From the NCBI RefSeq assembly GCF_015550425.1, contig NZ_JADNAT010000007.1:110130-174129 (forward strand): DNA of 64,000 bases, given 5' to 3'. Positions 18,634 to 27,236 of the stretch are shown piece by piece (position 1 is the first letter of the stretch; the number at the start of each line of letters is the position of its first letter). The notes under the pieces were generated by a model. That model saw nothing but the letters and a program-made list of their open reading frames with translations. It did not search any database and was not told the origin of the DNA. Made by a program: the position numbers and the translations under genes. The DNA comes from Clostridium sp. 1001275B_160808_H3 (GTDB taxonomy: Bacteria > Bacillota > Clostridia > Clostridiales > Clostridiaceae).

Positions 18634-19507
18634 TATAAACTTAAGAAAAAAAGAAAGAAAAATTATTTTTCTCTTTCTTTTTTTTCCACTTTTATTATTA
18701 TTTTTATTTGGATTTTTACCTATAATAGAGCTATTTATATATAGCTTCACTTCATGGAATGGTATATCAAAGACTAAGGAGTTCGTTGGTTTTGACAATT
18801 ACATAAAGGTTTTAACAGATCCATCATATTTTCAAGTATTTAAAAATAGCCTATATTACTTTTTATCTGGAATACTTCAAATAATAGTAGCAATGTTTTT
18901 TGCTATAATGCTTTCTTTTAAAGTTAAATTTAAAAGTTTTTTTAAGGCTACATTTGTATTTCCAACTCTTATAAGTGGAGTTGCTATATCGATGATATTT
19001 AGAATATTCTTTGAACCAGGAGGAACTTTTGATGCTTCATTAGGAGCTTTAGGTCTTGGAGAGTTTATACATTATTGGCTTGGAGATCCTAGGTTTGTTA
19101 ATTATACATTAGCTAGCATATCACTTTGGAGATTTACAGGTAGAAGTTTTATTATGTATTTTGGAGCAATTCAATCTATACCAAAGGAATACATAAAGGC
19201 AGCAGAAATAGAAGGAGCTTCTGTAATGCAAAAGGTTAGATATGTGATATTACCTAATATACATACAATAGTTAAGATAAATTTTATATTACTAATTATA
19301 GGTGCAATTTCTGTTTTTGAAATACCTATGATAATGACTAATGGCTCAAATGGAACGAGTACATTTTTATTACAAACTATGAAAACTGCATTTGAGCAAA
19401 AGAAAATAGGACTTGCAGCTAGTATGGCAGTAATAATTACAATAATAATTGTAATTGCAACTCTTATTCAAAAGAAGGTGTATAGTAATGATGAAGATGA
19501 GTATTAA
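18626..19507 (+). CDS. ABC importer permease, MalF-like
   Basis: The 293-residue protein has six predicted transmembrane helices and the cytoplasmic EAA loop (EYIKAAEIEGASVMQKVRYVILPN), the contact site for the ATPase. The start codon overlaps the stop of the binding-protein gene by eight bases, indicating coupled translation. It forms the heterodimeric channel with the next permease. Confidence 0.9.
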   Translation: MNNINLRKKERKIIFLFLFFPLLLLFLFGFLPIIELFIYSFTSWNGISKTKEFVGFDNYIKVLTDPSYFQVFKNSLYYFLSGILQIIVAMFFAIMLSFKVKFKSFFKATFVFPTLISGVAISMIFRIFFEPGGTFDASLGALGLGEFIHYWLGDPRFVNYTLASISLWRFTGRSFIMYFGAIQSIPKEYIKAAEIEGASVMQKVRYVILPNIHTIVKINFILLIIGAISVFEIPMIMTNGSNGTSTFLLQTMKTAFEQKKIGLAASMAVIITIIIVIATLIQKKVYSNDEDEY

Positions 19508-20327
19508 ATCTATATTATTAAAAGTGCTAAAATACACTACTTTAATACTTTGGACTATAGTAATTTTTTTACCTATAATTACTGTGGTTTTTGGTTCTTT
19601 TAAAACCTATGATGAATTTACAAGAACTAGTGGAATAACTATGCCTAGTAGCTTTAGTTATTTTGAAAATTACATAAGAGCTTTTGTAGATGGAAAAATG
19701 TTAATTGGTTTTATTAATACATTTATCTTAATATTTTTTGGCGCAATAGGAAGTGTAATCCTAGGATCTATGGTGGCTTTTGTTATAAGCAGATTTGATT
19801 TTAAGTTCAAAAAGATAATATTATTTATGTATTTGTTTGTATCAATAGTACCAATGGAGATGTCTCAAGTTGCAACTTTTAAAATAATTGATGCTGTAGG
19901 AATATATAATACTAGACTTGCACCTATAATTATATATTTAGGAGCAGATGTTTTAATGATATATATTTATATACAAGCTTTAGAAAAGATTCCTAGAGAT
20001 TTAGATAAGGCTGCAATGCTTGAAGGAGCAGGATATTTTAAAATATACAAAAAAGTTATATTTCCTTTATTAAAACCAGCAACAGCAACAGCAATTATGC
20101 TTAAGATAATTACAATATATAATGATTTTTACGTTCCATATTTATATATGCCAGGGGAAGGGTTAAACACTGTATCAACAACTTTGTTTAAATTTATAGG
20201 ACCAGCATCAACAGAATGGCAAGTAATTTGTGCAGCCATTGTAATAAGCATGATACCAATGATATTATTTTTCATATTTTTGCAAAAGCATATTTACGAA
20301 GGAATAACTTCAGGGAGTATTAGATAA
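19488..20327 (+). CDS. ABC importer permease, MalG-like
   Basis: I choose ATG 19488, behind AGAAGGTG at 19473-19480; an upstream ATG at 19455 lies deep inside the previous gene. The product of about 279 residues has six helices and an EAA loop (RDLDKAAMLEGAGYFKIYKKVIFPLLKP). It overlaps the first permease gene by 20 bases and abuts the following prenyltransferase gene with no gap. Confidence 0.9.
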   Translation: MMKMSIKSILLKVLKYTTLILWTIVIFLPIITVVFGSFKTYDEFTRTSGITMPSSFSYFENYIRAFVDGKMLIGFINTFILIFFGAIGSVILGSMVAFVISRFDFKFKKIILFMYLFVSIVPMEMSQVATFKIIDAVGIYNTRLAPIIIYLGADVLMIYIYIQALEKIPRDLDKAAMLEGAGYFKIYKKVIFPLLKPATATAIMLKIITIYNDFYVPYLYMPGEGLNTVSTTLFKFIGPASTEWQVICAAIVISMIPMILFFIFLQKHIYEGITSGSIR

Positions 20328-21257
20328 ATGAAAAAGAACAATTTTTTAAAACGAATTTATACAGTAATGGAACTAAGAACGGGATTTGCAACTGGACTTC
20401 CAGCACTTAGTGGTGGATTATTTGGAGCTTATTTAGCAAAAGATATAAAAATATTACCACTAGTTTTAATGTTTATTGCAGGCTTTAGCTTAAATATAGT
20501 GGCAAATATAGCAAATGAAATAAGAGCATTTTTAAAGAATGAAGAAAATGAAGATACATTTACAGGTCATTTAGGTAGTGAAGGCTTAGTAAGAGGAGAT
20601 GCGAAGTTTTTAGATGCAGTAATAGCTTTACTTTTCATGTTGGCTTTAGGTGGAGGAAGTGGGCTTTTAGTAGTTTTTATAACTAATAATATAAATATAT
20701 TAATTATAGGAATAGTAAGTGCACTTGCTGCATTAACTTATTCTTTAGGACCAAAGCCATATATAATTTACCCAGTTGGTGAATTAGTATCAGGAATATT
20801 TGCTGGAGGAATAAGTAGTTTTGTATCGGCTTACATACAGCAAGGAAAGATGAGTATAGAAATATTCTTATATTCACTTATAGCTATGATAATGACTGTA
20901 TTTTTAATGTCTACTAACAATACTTCAGATTATGAAAAAGATAAAGGGGTTAGGGTAACATTACCTCATGTTATTGGATTTAGAAACTCCATCAAGATAA
21001 TAATACCAGAAGCAATAATAATGGTTATATCATGGATAATATTATTAACGCTATCGAAAATAAATTTACTAATATTTATATCAGGTATATTGATATTTTA
21101 TTATTATGGATATGTGAAATGGTATAAGGATTATTATAAAATACAAGAGGTCTATAAAGAAATGGGAAGAGAGTGGGGACCAAGACCACTACTTCTTATA
21201 TATAGTTTTCATTTTATAATTTCACTAGAATTTTTAATATGCATCATCATAAATTAA
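20328..21257 (+). CDS. UbiA-family prenyltransferase coupled to the importer operon
   Basis: The 309-residue integral membrane protein has eight to nine helices. The second aspartate-rich motif is clear (NTSDYEKDKGVRVTLP, D-x3-D followed by a T-L-x-x-x-G-like turn). The first motif is altered, with NEIRAFLKNEENED in place of the usual N-D-x-x-D-x-x-x-D. UbiA enzymes transfer isoprenoid chains to aromatic or other acceptors; MenA is the nearest well-known relative. No other quinone genes are in the window. The ATG follows the permease stop directly, so it is cotranslated with the importer. A lipid modification linked to the imported compound is possible but only an inference. Confidence 0.78.
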   Translation: MKKNNFLKRIYTVMELRTGFATGLPALSGGLFGAYLAKDIKILPLVLMFIAGFSLNIVANIANEIRAFLKNEENEDTFTGHLGSEGLVRGDAKFLDAVIALLFMLALGGGSGLLVVFITNNINILIIGIVSALAALTYSLGPKPYIIYPVGELVSGIFAGGISSFVSAYIQQGKMSIEIFLYSLIAMIMTVFLMSTNNTSDYEKDKGVRVTLPHVIGFRNSIKIIIPEAIIMVISWIILLTLSKINLLIFISGILIFYYYGYVKWYKDYYKIQEVYKEMGREWGPRPLLLIYSFHFIISLEFLICIIIN

Positions 21258-21273
21258 GTTAGATTTTAAAATA

Positions 21274-21313
21274 ATACTTAAAGATATAATTTTAAAATTA
21301 TATCTTTAAGTAT
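21274..21313. terminator. Long palindromic terminator after the importer operon
   Basis: ATACTTAAAGATATAATTTT (21274-21293) is followed directly by its exact reverse complement (21294-21313), giving a 40-base perfect palindrome just after the UbiA-family gene. The stem is purely AT-rich with no strong T-run, so termination efficiency is uncertain. Confidence 0.6.
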
Positions 21314-21331
21314 AGTAAGGTAGCTATAAAA

Positions 21332-21637
21332 GTGTAGTTACCGTATTTAAAGATAAGGTAACTACAAATGTAGTTATTATAGATAAATATAAAGTAATTA
21401 CATAAATGTGGTTACTATATATAAATGATAAAGTAACTACGAAAGTGTATTACTATAATTAAACATTAAAGTAATAAAAAAAGTGTAGTTACTATAATTA
21501 AAGAGAAAGTAACTACATAAATGAAGTTAATATAGTTAAATAATAAAATATTTATATAAATGTGGTTACTTAAAATAAAGATAAATTGACTATATAAATG
21601 TAGTTACTATATAGAATAATTAAGTAACTACATTTTT
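21332..21637. repeat. Array of eight ~38-bp dyad-symmetric tandem repeats
   Basis: Eight consecutive units of 37-40 bases begin near 21332, 21370, 21408, 21445, 21483, 21523, 21562 and 21600. Good copies read GTAGTTACTATA, a short AT core, AAAGTAACTAC, then ATAAAT, so each unit is itself an inverted repeat. Units 4, 6 and 7 are decayed. There are no unique spacers, so it is not a CRISPR. A solitary copy is at 4347-4378. The array fills most of the 21258-21786 gap, between the UbiA-family gene and the NMT1-like gene, and no gene is visible in it. Confidence 0.8.
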
Positions 21638-21786
21638 ATAGTTAAAGTTATAAAAATAAATTGATCTATTAAATACAAAATTATCTTATATATAAGTTAT
21701 TGTAGTTATTAGTATTTGAATTAATAATATCAAGCGTATATTTTGAAATATATCTAGTTCAAGAAAAAATATGTGGAGGGGTAAAC

Positions 21787-22617
21787 ATGGTAAAAATAAA
21801 TTTAAACTTAATAAAGAATAATCCATTAAGCTTAACAGCAATATTAGCAGACAGGCAAGGAATATTTAAAAAGTATGGTATAGATATGAATTTATATTTA
21901 GATGAAGATTTCTTCTTTAAGGGAAATATTGAGTTTCTAGAAGGAAGGTCAGATGCTATGATGGGAGACACAACATTTTTCTTTTATATGCTTGAAAAAG
22001 GAAAAAAAGCTGTTATAACTTCAAATTTAACAAGAACTATTAATTTAGTTGGAAGCAAAGACATTAATGGCGATTTGGAAGGAATAAGAGTTGGAGTAAA
22101 TAGATCGGGACTATTTAGATTATTTTTAGAAAATGATTTAAAAGATATTATAAAGAATCCTAAGATAGTTTGGATTAATAATACATACGAGAGAATTGAG
22201 GCACTTAAAAAGGGGGAAATAGATGCTTTAGTAGCAATTGAACCTTTTGTATCAAAGATAACCAATGATGGTGGCAAAATAATTTGGGATTCAAGAAACA
22301 GTGATAAAAATTTAGTTATGTGGTGCTTTGATGAAGAATTTTATAATAACAATTCAGAAGGAGTTAAAAATTTTCATAAGGCATTAAACGAAGCAGCTAG
22401 AATATTTAATAATTCTTCAAAAGAAGATAAGGCTAATTATTTCATGGAATTTTGCGGATATTCAAAAGAATTAGCAGAAGGATTTAAAGATTTTATATTT
22501 GAAATAAGCGACAATTATAAAAAAGAAGATTTTGATTTATGCCAAGAATGGATGTATAGAGAGGGAGAAATTAAAAAAGTATACAATGCAAGTAATTTAA
22601 TAAAAAATATAATATAA
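21787..22617 (+). CDS. NMT1/THI5-like binding protein without a signal peptide
   Basis: The 276-residue protein has the periplasmic-binding-protein fold of the NMT1/THI5/SsuA group: NNPLSLTAILADRQGIFKKYGIDMNLYL at the N-terminus, GRSDAMMGDTTFF, and GEIDALVAIEPFVSK. It starts directly with the mature domain, with no signal peptide or lipobox, so it should remain in the cytosol. It is a lone gene behind GGAGGGG. Cytosolic proteins of this fold include THI5 (pyrimidine synthesis) and MqnA/MqnD-type enzymes, but I see no motif that settles an enzymatic role. Fold call good, function unknown. Confidence 0.7.
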   Translation: MVKINLNLIKNNPLSLTAILADRQGIFKKYGIDMNLYLDEDFFFKGNIEFLEGRSDAMMGDTTFFFYMLEKGKKAVITSNLTRTINLVGSKDINGDLEGIRVGVNRSGLFRLFLENDLKDIIKNPKIVWINNTYERIEALKKGEIDALVAIEPFVSKITNDGGKIIWDSRNSDKNLVMWCFDEEFYNNNSEGVKNFHKALNEAARIFNNSSKEDKANYFMEFCGYSKELAEGFKDFIFEISDNYKKEDFDLCQEWMYREGEIKKVYNASNLIKNII

Positions 22618-22636
22618 AATTAATTTATAACCAATC

Positions 22637-22783
22637 TTAAGCTTTAACATAAAAAATATCTATTAGTAATAAAAATATTGCTGAAAGTAGTATAGCATCT
22701 ATAGCCCAAAATGAAAATTTAAATATTAAAGAAACTAGCACCAGCAAAATTAATACAGTAAAAAATATTTTTAATGATTTCAT
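22637..22783 (-). CDS. 48-residue membrane protein
   Basis: The frame begins at an ATG at 22783-22781 with AGGAGGA seven bases upstream and ends at TAA 22639-22637. The product (MKSLKIFFTVLILLVLVSLI..., ending IDIFYVKA) is almost entirely two hydrophobic helices around residues 5-24 and 28-45. The strong ribosome binding site and correct spacing support it as a real small gene. I know no family for it. It converges with the NMT1-like gene and lies downstream of a terminator belonging to the next small gene. Confidence 0.6.
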   Translation of the reverse strand: MKSLKIFFTVLILLVLVSLIFKFSFWAIDAILLSAIFLLLIDIFYVKA

Positions 22784-22884
22784 TATATATGTCCTCCTAT
22801 TATATAAATTATGTATAGATTATTAGTTTGTACAAAATTAATAAAAAAATACTTATTATGCAAAAAAAATCTTATAAATAAACA

Positions 22885-22911
22885 AAGACTAACCATTAAA
22901 TGGTTAGTCTT
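22885..22911 (-). terminator. Terminator of the zinc-ribbon gene
   Basis: AAGACTAACCA (22885-22895) pairs with TGGTTAGTCTT (22901-22911). Read on the minus strand it follows the stop of the zinc-ribbon gene by 11 bases and runs into TTGTTTATTT. Confidence 0.75.
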
Positions 22912-22922
22912 TAAAACAGAAA

Positions 22923-23078
22923 CTATCTTCTGTTGTTTTGAGCTTTTCTAGCCTTTCTACATTCAGGGCATCTTACTGGTTCATTGTCAAATCCCTTTTC
23001 TTTGTAGAATTCTTGTTCTCCAACAGTGAAAACAAATTCCTTTCCACAATCTTTACAAATTATTTTCTTATCTTCCAT
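22923..23078 (-). CDS. Small zinc-ribbon protein (51 residues)
   Basis: The frame runs from ATG 23078-23076, with AGGAGG upstream, to TAG 22925-22923. The product contains two CxxC pairs, CKDC at residues 8-11 and CPEC at residues 37-40, with a basic tail (RKARKAQNNRR). This is the pattern of the short four-cysteine zinc-binding domain proteins common in clostridia and other Firmicutes. It should bind one zinc; the role is unknown, possibly with RNA or ribosomes given its basic end. It is a single gene with its own terminator. Confidence 0.82.
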   Translation of the reverse strand: MEDKKIICKDCGKEFVFTVGEQEFYKEKGFDNEPVRCPECRKARKAQNNRR

Positions 23079-23249
23079 TTTAAAATCCTCCTTAAAATTC
23101 ATAGGTATAAACTTGATAGGTTTCTTTTCTTAAGTAAGTTGAACTTTAAGGAAAGAATGTATCGAGATTTTCCTAATCATTTAAATTTTCAAAATAATTA
23201 TACCATAAACTAAGATAAATTCAATAAGTAATATTAAAAAGTTTTTGGT

Positions 23250-24344
23250 TTATTTAGAATTTTTAGATAATTTCTCTTTGGATTTAAATTTAAAGTAATA
23301 AGTAGAAAATACTATAAGTGGTATTAAAACAAAACTAAATAAATTAATTATTTGTAAATACTTTAATACGTCATAAAGTATGTAGTTATTCATTCCTAAA
23401 AAGCTTGATAAAACAAATATTAAAAAAGTATATATACCTATGAAAAGACGTTTATTTTTAATATACTTGCCTAGAATTAGCAATATGCTATAAGTAGCCA
23501 ACACATACTTAATAAAGAAACCTAATACTGTTTGAATTATGAAAAATAATTCACCAAATTCTAAAAATCCTGCAACTTCAATTCTTTGCCCTAATATAAA
23601 TTCTGGATAAAAAATATTGGCTGATCTTAGTGGACCAAAAGCTGTAATTACTCCAACTATTGAGACAACGATAAAGGCAGAAGTTATAACTCCGGCATAA
23701 AGAGTATGTTTTCTTATATGTTCTAATTCATTTATATACTTTAAAAATGGTATTGCAATCATAAATGAGGAAAATCCACCTAAAATTAGGAAAAGAGAAA
23801 CAGTAAAGCCTGAAGATATACCGTTTCCAAGTACAGGTAATAAATTATTTATATCCTTATAACTTTGGGTTAATGCAAAAAAGACTATTCCATTAATTAT
23901 AACTACAAAAACACTTACTAAAACAAATATTAATATAGTACGTAACCTTTTATTAAAAATAAAAAGTGATGGAAGTATAAAAAATATTAATGCATACCAA
24001 ACTGGAGTTTCAAGAAATAATGTAGAGTGTAATACATTAGCTTCAACAGCAGCTGATTCAATAGCATTTATAAATAAAGTAAGTACAAATATAAGCATTA
24101 AAATAATACTAATAGCTTTTGGCATAGAACGAGCAAAAATATCATTTATATCAAAAGTCTTAGTGGAAACACAAATATTAATTATGTACATTAAAAAGAT
24201 AACAAATATAATTGACGCTATAAGAGAAGCTAGCCAAGTATCTCTTCCCCCTATATCTATGAATATAGATGGATATGTTTTAACAGATATAAGAGCCACC
24301 CCAATTACAAATAATATAAAATGTTTACTAGAAATTTTATTCAT
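23250..24344 (-). CDS. gerKB: Spore germinant receptor B subunit (permease)
   Basis: The 364-residue protein has about ten transmembrane helices and the APC-type layout of GerAB subunits (ISSKHFILFVIGVALISVKTYPS, GGRDTWLASLIASI near the N-terminus, ALIFFILPSLFIFNKRLRT). GerB subunits sit in the spore inner membrane and are implicated in germinant binding. It is transcribed alone and divergently from the A and C genes at 24579-27109. That arrangement matches the C. perfringens gerK locus, and the symbol rests on it. Confidence 0.85.
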   Translation of the reverse strand: MNKISSKHFILFVIGVALISVKTYPSIFIDIGGRDTWLASLIASIIFVIFLMYIINICVSTKTFDINDIFARSMPKAISIILMLIFVLTLFINAIESAAVEANVLHSTLFLETPVWYALIFFILPSLFIFNKRLRTILIFVLVSVFVVIINGIVFFALTQSYKDINNLLPVLGNGISSGFTVSLFLILGGFSSFMIAIPFLKYINELEHIRKHTLYAGVITSAFIVVSIVGVITAFGPLRSANIFYPEFILGQRIEVAGFLEFGELFFIIQTVLGFFIKYVLATYSILLILGKYIKNKRLFIGIYTFLIFVLSSFLGMNNYILYDVLKYLQIINLFSFVLIPLIVFSTYYFKFKSKEKLSKNSK

Positions 24345-24366
24345 TATTAACCACCCTTCTTATGTT

Positions 24367-24500
24367 AATGGATAATGGATAATTGAGAATGGACAATTAA
24401 TGAAATAATTTAGCTTAGCTAAATTAGAAAAATATAAAAATAAACTCTGGAAGAGTTTAAACCTCAATTATCCATTATGCATTATCAATTATCCAATTGT
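24367..24500. repeat. AATGGATAATTGA-type repeat pair between divergent gerK genes
   Basis: Forward units (TAATGGATAATGGATAATTG from 24366, then GGACAATTAATG) face a reversed copy (CAATTATCCATTATGC and CAATTATCC, 24464-24496). Between them are two perfect hairpins: AATTTAGC/GCTAAATT (24407-24425) and AAACTC/GAGTTT (24442-24458). The same family recurs at 28867-29290. It lies between the two divergent germination operons. Confidence 0.7.
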
Positions 24501-24578
24501 TTCTTATTCCTTTTTAGTATTAGCAAAAAAATGAATATTAAACAGTTTTTCAACAAATAATACAATCAGGTGATGTAT

Positions 24579-25994
24579 ATGAATAATTTAGAATATGTGA
24601 AAGAGAAATTAAAAAACTCTTTTGATGTTAAGTATAGGCCAGTCCAAACAGTTTTAGGAAAGGCAACAGTAGTTTTCATTGATGACTTATGTAATGCAGA
24701 AATGATAAGTGAATATGTGGTTTCTCCATTACGTGGCACTGGTGAAATAGAACCGGAGAGTGGAAAAATTGAAACTCTAGAGCAATTAATAGAAAATTCA
24801 TTAGATATTAATGCAGCAGGTATAGCTAAAGATTTAGATGATGCAATAATGCATATATTATCTGGTGACCCAGCAGTAATATTTGAAGGCTTAGAACAAG
24901 TATTATATGTAGAAGCAAAAGGATTTCCTGTAAGAGGGGTTGGGACTCCTGAAACAGAATCTGTATTAAAGGGACCAAGAGAAGGATTTAATGAATTAAT
25001 AGTTAATAATGTTGCATTAATTAGAAGAAGAATTAAAAATCCAGATTTAAAGTTTGAAGCTATAGTTGTAGGAGAAAAATCTCAAACAGCAGTTGCTGTA
25101 TGTTATTTAGATGGTGTTGCGCCAAAGGATTTAGTTGAAAATGTTAAAGAGAAGGTAAATAATTTAGATTTGAGATTTATTCTAGATACTAATTATGTTG
25201 AAGATGCCCTAAAAAATCAAAAAAGCTTTTTTGATACTGTAGGATATACCGAAAAACCAGATGAAGTTAGTGCTAAGTTACTAGAAGGAAGGGTAGCTGT
25301 AATAGTTGATGGTACGCCATTTGTTATTACTGTACCATATTTCTTTTTAGAAAATTTCCAAATGCCAGATGATTATTATTTAAATAAGTATTATACAAAT
25401 TTTAATCGTATATTAAGATGGTTTGCATTTTTTATAGCAACATTAGTACCAGGATTATATGTAGCAATAATAACGTATCATTTTGCAATGATACCATCAT
25501 TATTTATGTTTAGACTTGCAGTATCCAGGGCAGGAGTTCCATTCCCTACCTTTATAGAAGTAATACTAATGATGCTTGCCTTTCAATTTATAAAAGAAGC
25601 AGGACTTAGACTTCCACAACCAATAGGTGGTGCAATGAGCATAGTTTCAGCTTTAATTTTAGGAGATGCAGCAGTTGGAGCAGGGATAGCATCAAGAATA
25701 ACAATAATAGTTGTAGCTTTAAGCACATTATCATACTTTTTAATTCCAAAGCTTTATGGAGCAGTTTCATTTTGGGCAATAGTCTTAGTTGGATTTTCTG
25801 CTGCATTTGGTATACCAGGGTTTTTATGTGGATCCTTATTACTATTAATACAGTTAGCTGAATTAGATTCAATTGGATATCAATTTTTATTTCCAATTGG
25901 AAGTATTAACGAATATAGGTTTAAAGATGTTGTGCTTAGAGGAAGCTTAGGTAAGATTTCAAAGGATTTTATAAAAAAGGGGGATGAAAAATGA
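24579..25994 (+). CDS. gerKA: Spore germinant receptor A subunit
   Basis: The ATG at 24579 follows AGGTG with normal spacing; earlier in-frame starts lie inside that site. The product of about 471 residues has a soluble N-terminal half (about 1-270) with the conserved VVSPLRGTGEIEPE, DVDAAGIAKDLDDA-like and GFPVRGVGTPETESVLKGPREGFNE segments. Several helices follow, containing FLENFQMPDDYY and RLPQPIGGAMSIVSALILGDAAVGAG. These are GerA hallmarks. The A subunit forms the oligomeric germinant-gated channel in the spore inner membrane. Its stop overlaps the start of the C subunit gene. Confidence 0.92.
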   Translation: MNNLEYVKEKLKNSFDVKYRPVQTVLGKATVVFIDDLCNAEMISEYVVSPLRGTGEIEPESGKIETLEQLIENSLDINAAGIAKDLDDAIMHILSGDPAVIFEGLEQVLYVEAKGFPVRGVGTPETESVLKGPREGFNELIVNNVALIRRRIKNPDLKFEAIVVGEKSQTAVAVCYLDGVAPKDLVENVKEKVNNLDLRFILDTNYVEDALKNQKSFFDTVGYTEKPDEVSAKLLEGRVAVIVDGTPFVITVPYFFLENFQMPDDYYLNKYYTNFNRILRWFAFFIATLVPGLYVAIITYHFAMIPSLFMFRLAVSRAGVPFPTFIEVILMMLAFQFIKEAGLRLPQPIGGAMSIVSALILGDAAVGAGIASRITIIVVALSTLSYFLIPKLYGAVSFWAIVLVGFSAAFGIPGFLCGSLLLLIQLAELDSIGYQFLFPIGSINEYRFKDVVLRGSLGKISKDFIKKGDEK

Positions 25995-27109
25995 GATTTA
26001 AAAGATTAAGTAAGATTTTAGCAGTATTTTTTATTCCTTTATTTCTAGTTGGTTGCTTTAATTATAGAGATATAAATAAAGTTAGTTTTGCAACTAGTGT
26101 GATTTTTGATACAGATGATTTTGGAAGAGCCGTAGTTTATGTTGATTGTGTTAAGCCTTATAGAAGTACTAATGAAAGTTCAGATAAGGGGAAGAGAATA
26201 ATATATAAAGGTATAGGAAAAACAGCATTAGAAGCACTAAGAGATGTGAATTTAGCTTCAAGTTATGAATTAAATTATTCACAAAATAGAGCATATATAT
26301 TTACTGAAAAGGCTGCAAGAGATGGAATAAAAAGATATGTTGATTTAATAAATAATAATCAAGAGTTTCAGATTAAACCTTATATGTTTGTATATTTTGG
26401 TGAAGTTGATGATTTGCTTAAAATTACATCAAGTGATGAAGAATATTTAGGATTATATTTAGAAGAATTAGTTCATAAAAATAAGAGAAATCCAAGAGCA
26501 ATGAGAGCAAATATAAATGATTATTTAAGTAATTCTATTACAGCTAGTGATACATATATTGTTGGTGCTATAGAAATAAGAGAAGATGCATTGGATAAAA
26601 AAATAGAAATTGGCGGTGGAGCAATAATCAAAGATAATAAATTAGTTGAAAAAATAGATTCAAAAGATGCTATGAGCTATAATTTATTTATGAATAATAT
26701 TAGAAGAGGAACGCTTGAAATTTCTAATCCACAATCAGAACAAGGATTTATTACATTAGATATTTTGGATAATAGTACAGAAAGTAAACTTAAGTATGAT
26801 GGAGAAAACATTACTTTAGTTAAAAATCTAGAAATGAAAGCTTCAGTTGCAGAAATACAAGGTAGGCTTATAGTTGATAATGAACTTTTGAAGTATATTA
26901 AAGATGTTAAAGAAGAAGAAATAGAAAGTTATTTGAAAGATATATTTAATAAGTATAAGGAAAAAGAAATAGATGTTTTTGAGATTGAAAGACTTTTTGA
27001 TATATACTATCCTAAAGCAGCTGTATACAATCCAATTGCAGATACAAATTTAGAAGTAAATGTTAATCTAATAATTGAAGGAACTGGATTAGTCAAAGAT
27101 AGCCTGTAA
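25991..27109 (+). CDS. gerKC: Spore germinant receptor C subunit (lipoprotein)
   Basis: The 372-residue protein has a lipoprotein signal with lipobox LVGC (Cys about residue 22), then FNYRDINKVSFATSVIFD, the usual start of Ger(x)C proteins, and three-domain length. It would sit lipid-anchored on the outer face of the spore inner membrane beside GerKA and GerKB. The start codon overlaps the GerKA stop (ATGA). No clear terminator follows in the 127 bases before the next gene. Confidence 0.92.
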   Translation: MRFKRLSKILAVFFIPLFLVGCFNYRDINKVSFATSVIFDTDDFGRAVVYVDCVKPYRSTNESSDKGKRIIYKGIGKTALEALRDVNLASSYELNYSQNRAYIFTEKAARDGIKRYVDLINNNQEFQIKPYMFVYFGEVDDLLKITSSDEEYLGLYLEELVHKNKRNPRAMRANINDYLSNSITASDTYIVGAIEIREDALDKKIEIGGGAIIKDNKLVEKIDSKDAMSYNLFMNNIRRGTLEISNPQSEQGFITLDILDNSTESKLKYDGENITLVKNLEMKASVAEIQGRLIVDNELLKYIKDVKEEEIESYLKDIFNKYKEKEIDVFEIERLFDIYYPKAAVYNPIADTNLEVNVNLIIEGTGLVKDSL

Positions 27110-27236
27110 TAAATACTACAATGAAAATGATTTAGAGGGCAAAAAGCTATTGATATTAAAAGGAAAATAAAGTAATATTAAGTTATAGATTATCTGAATT
27201 CGATTCATACTATGTAAGATGAGATGGGGAGGGAGT

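Noticed and set aside
21332..21637. Possible CRISPR array
   Set aside because: Units are contiguous with no unique spacers, are themselves palindromic, and no cas genes are in the window.
22938..23213. Plus-strand reading frame over the zinc-ribbon gene
   Set aside because: The minus-strand 51-residue CxxC protein has a ribosome binding site and terminator, while the plus frame has neither.
24163..24375. Plus-strand frame opposite gerKB
   Set aside because: It is the complement of a well-supported GerB-family gene and has no ribosome binding site.
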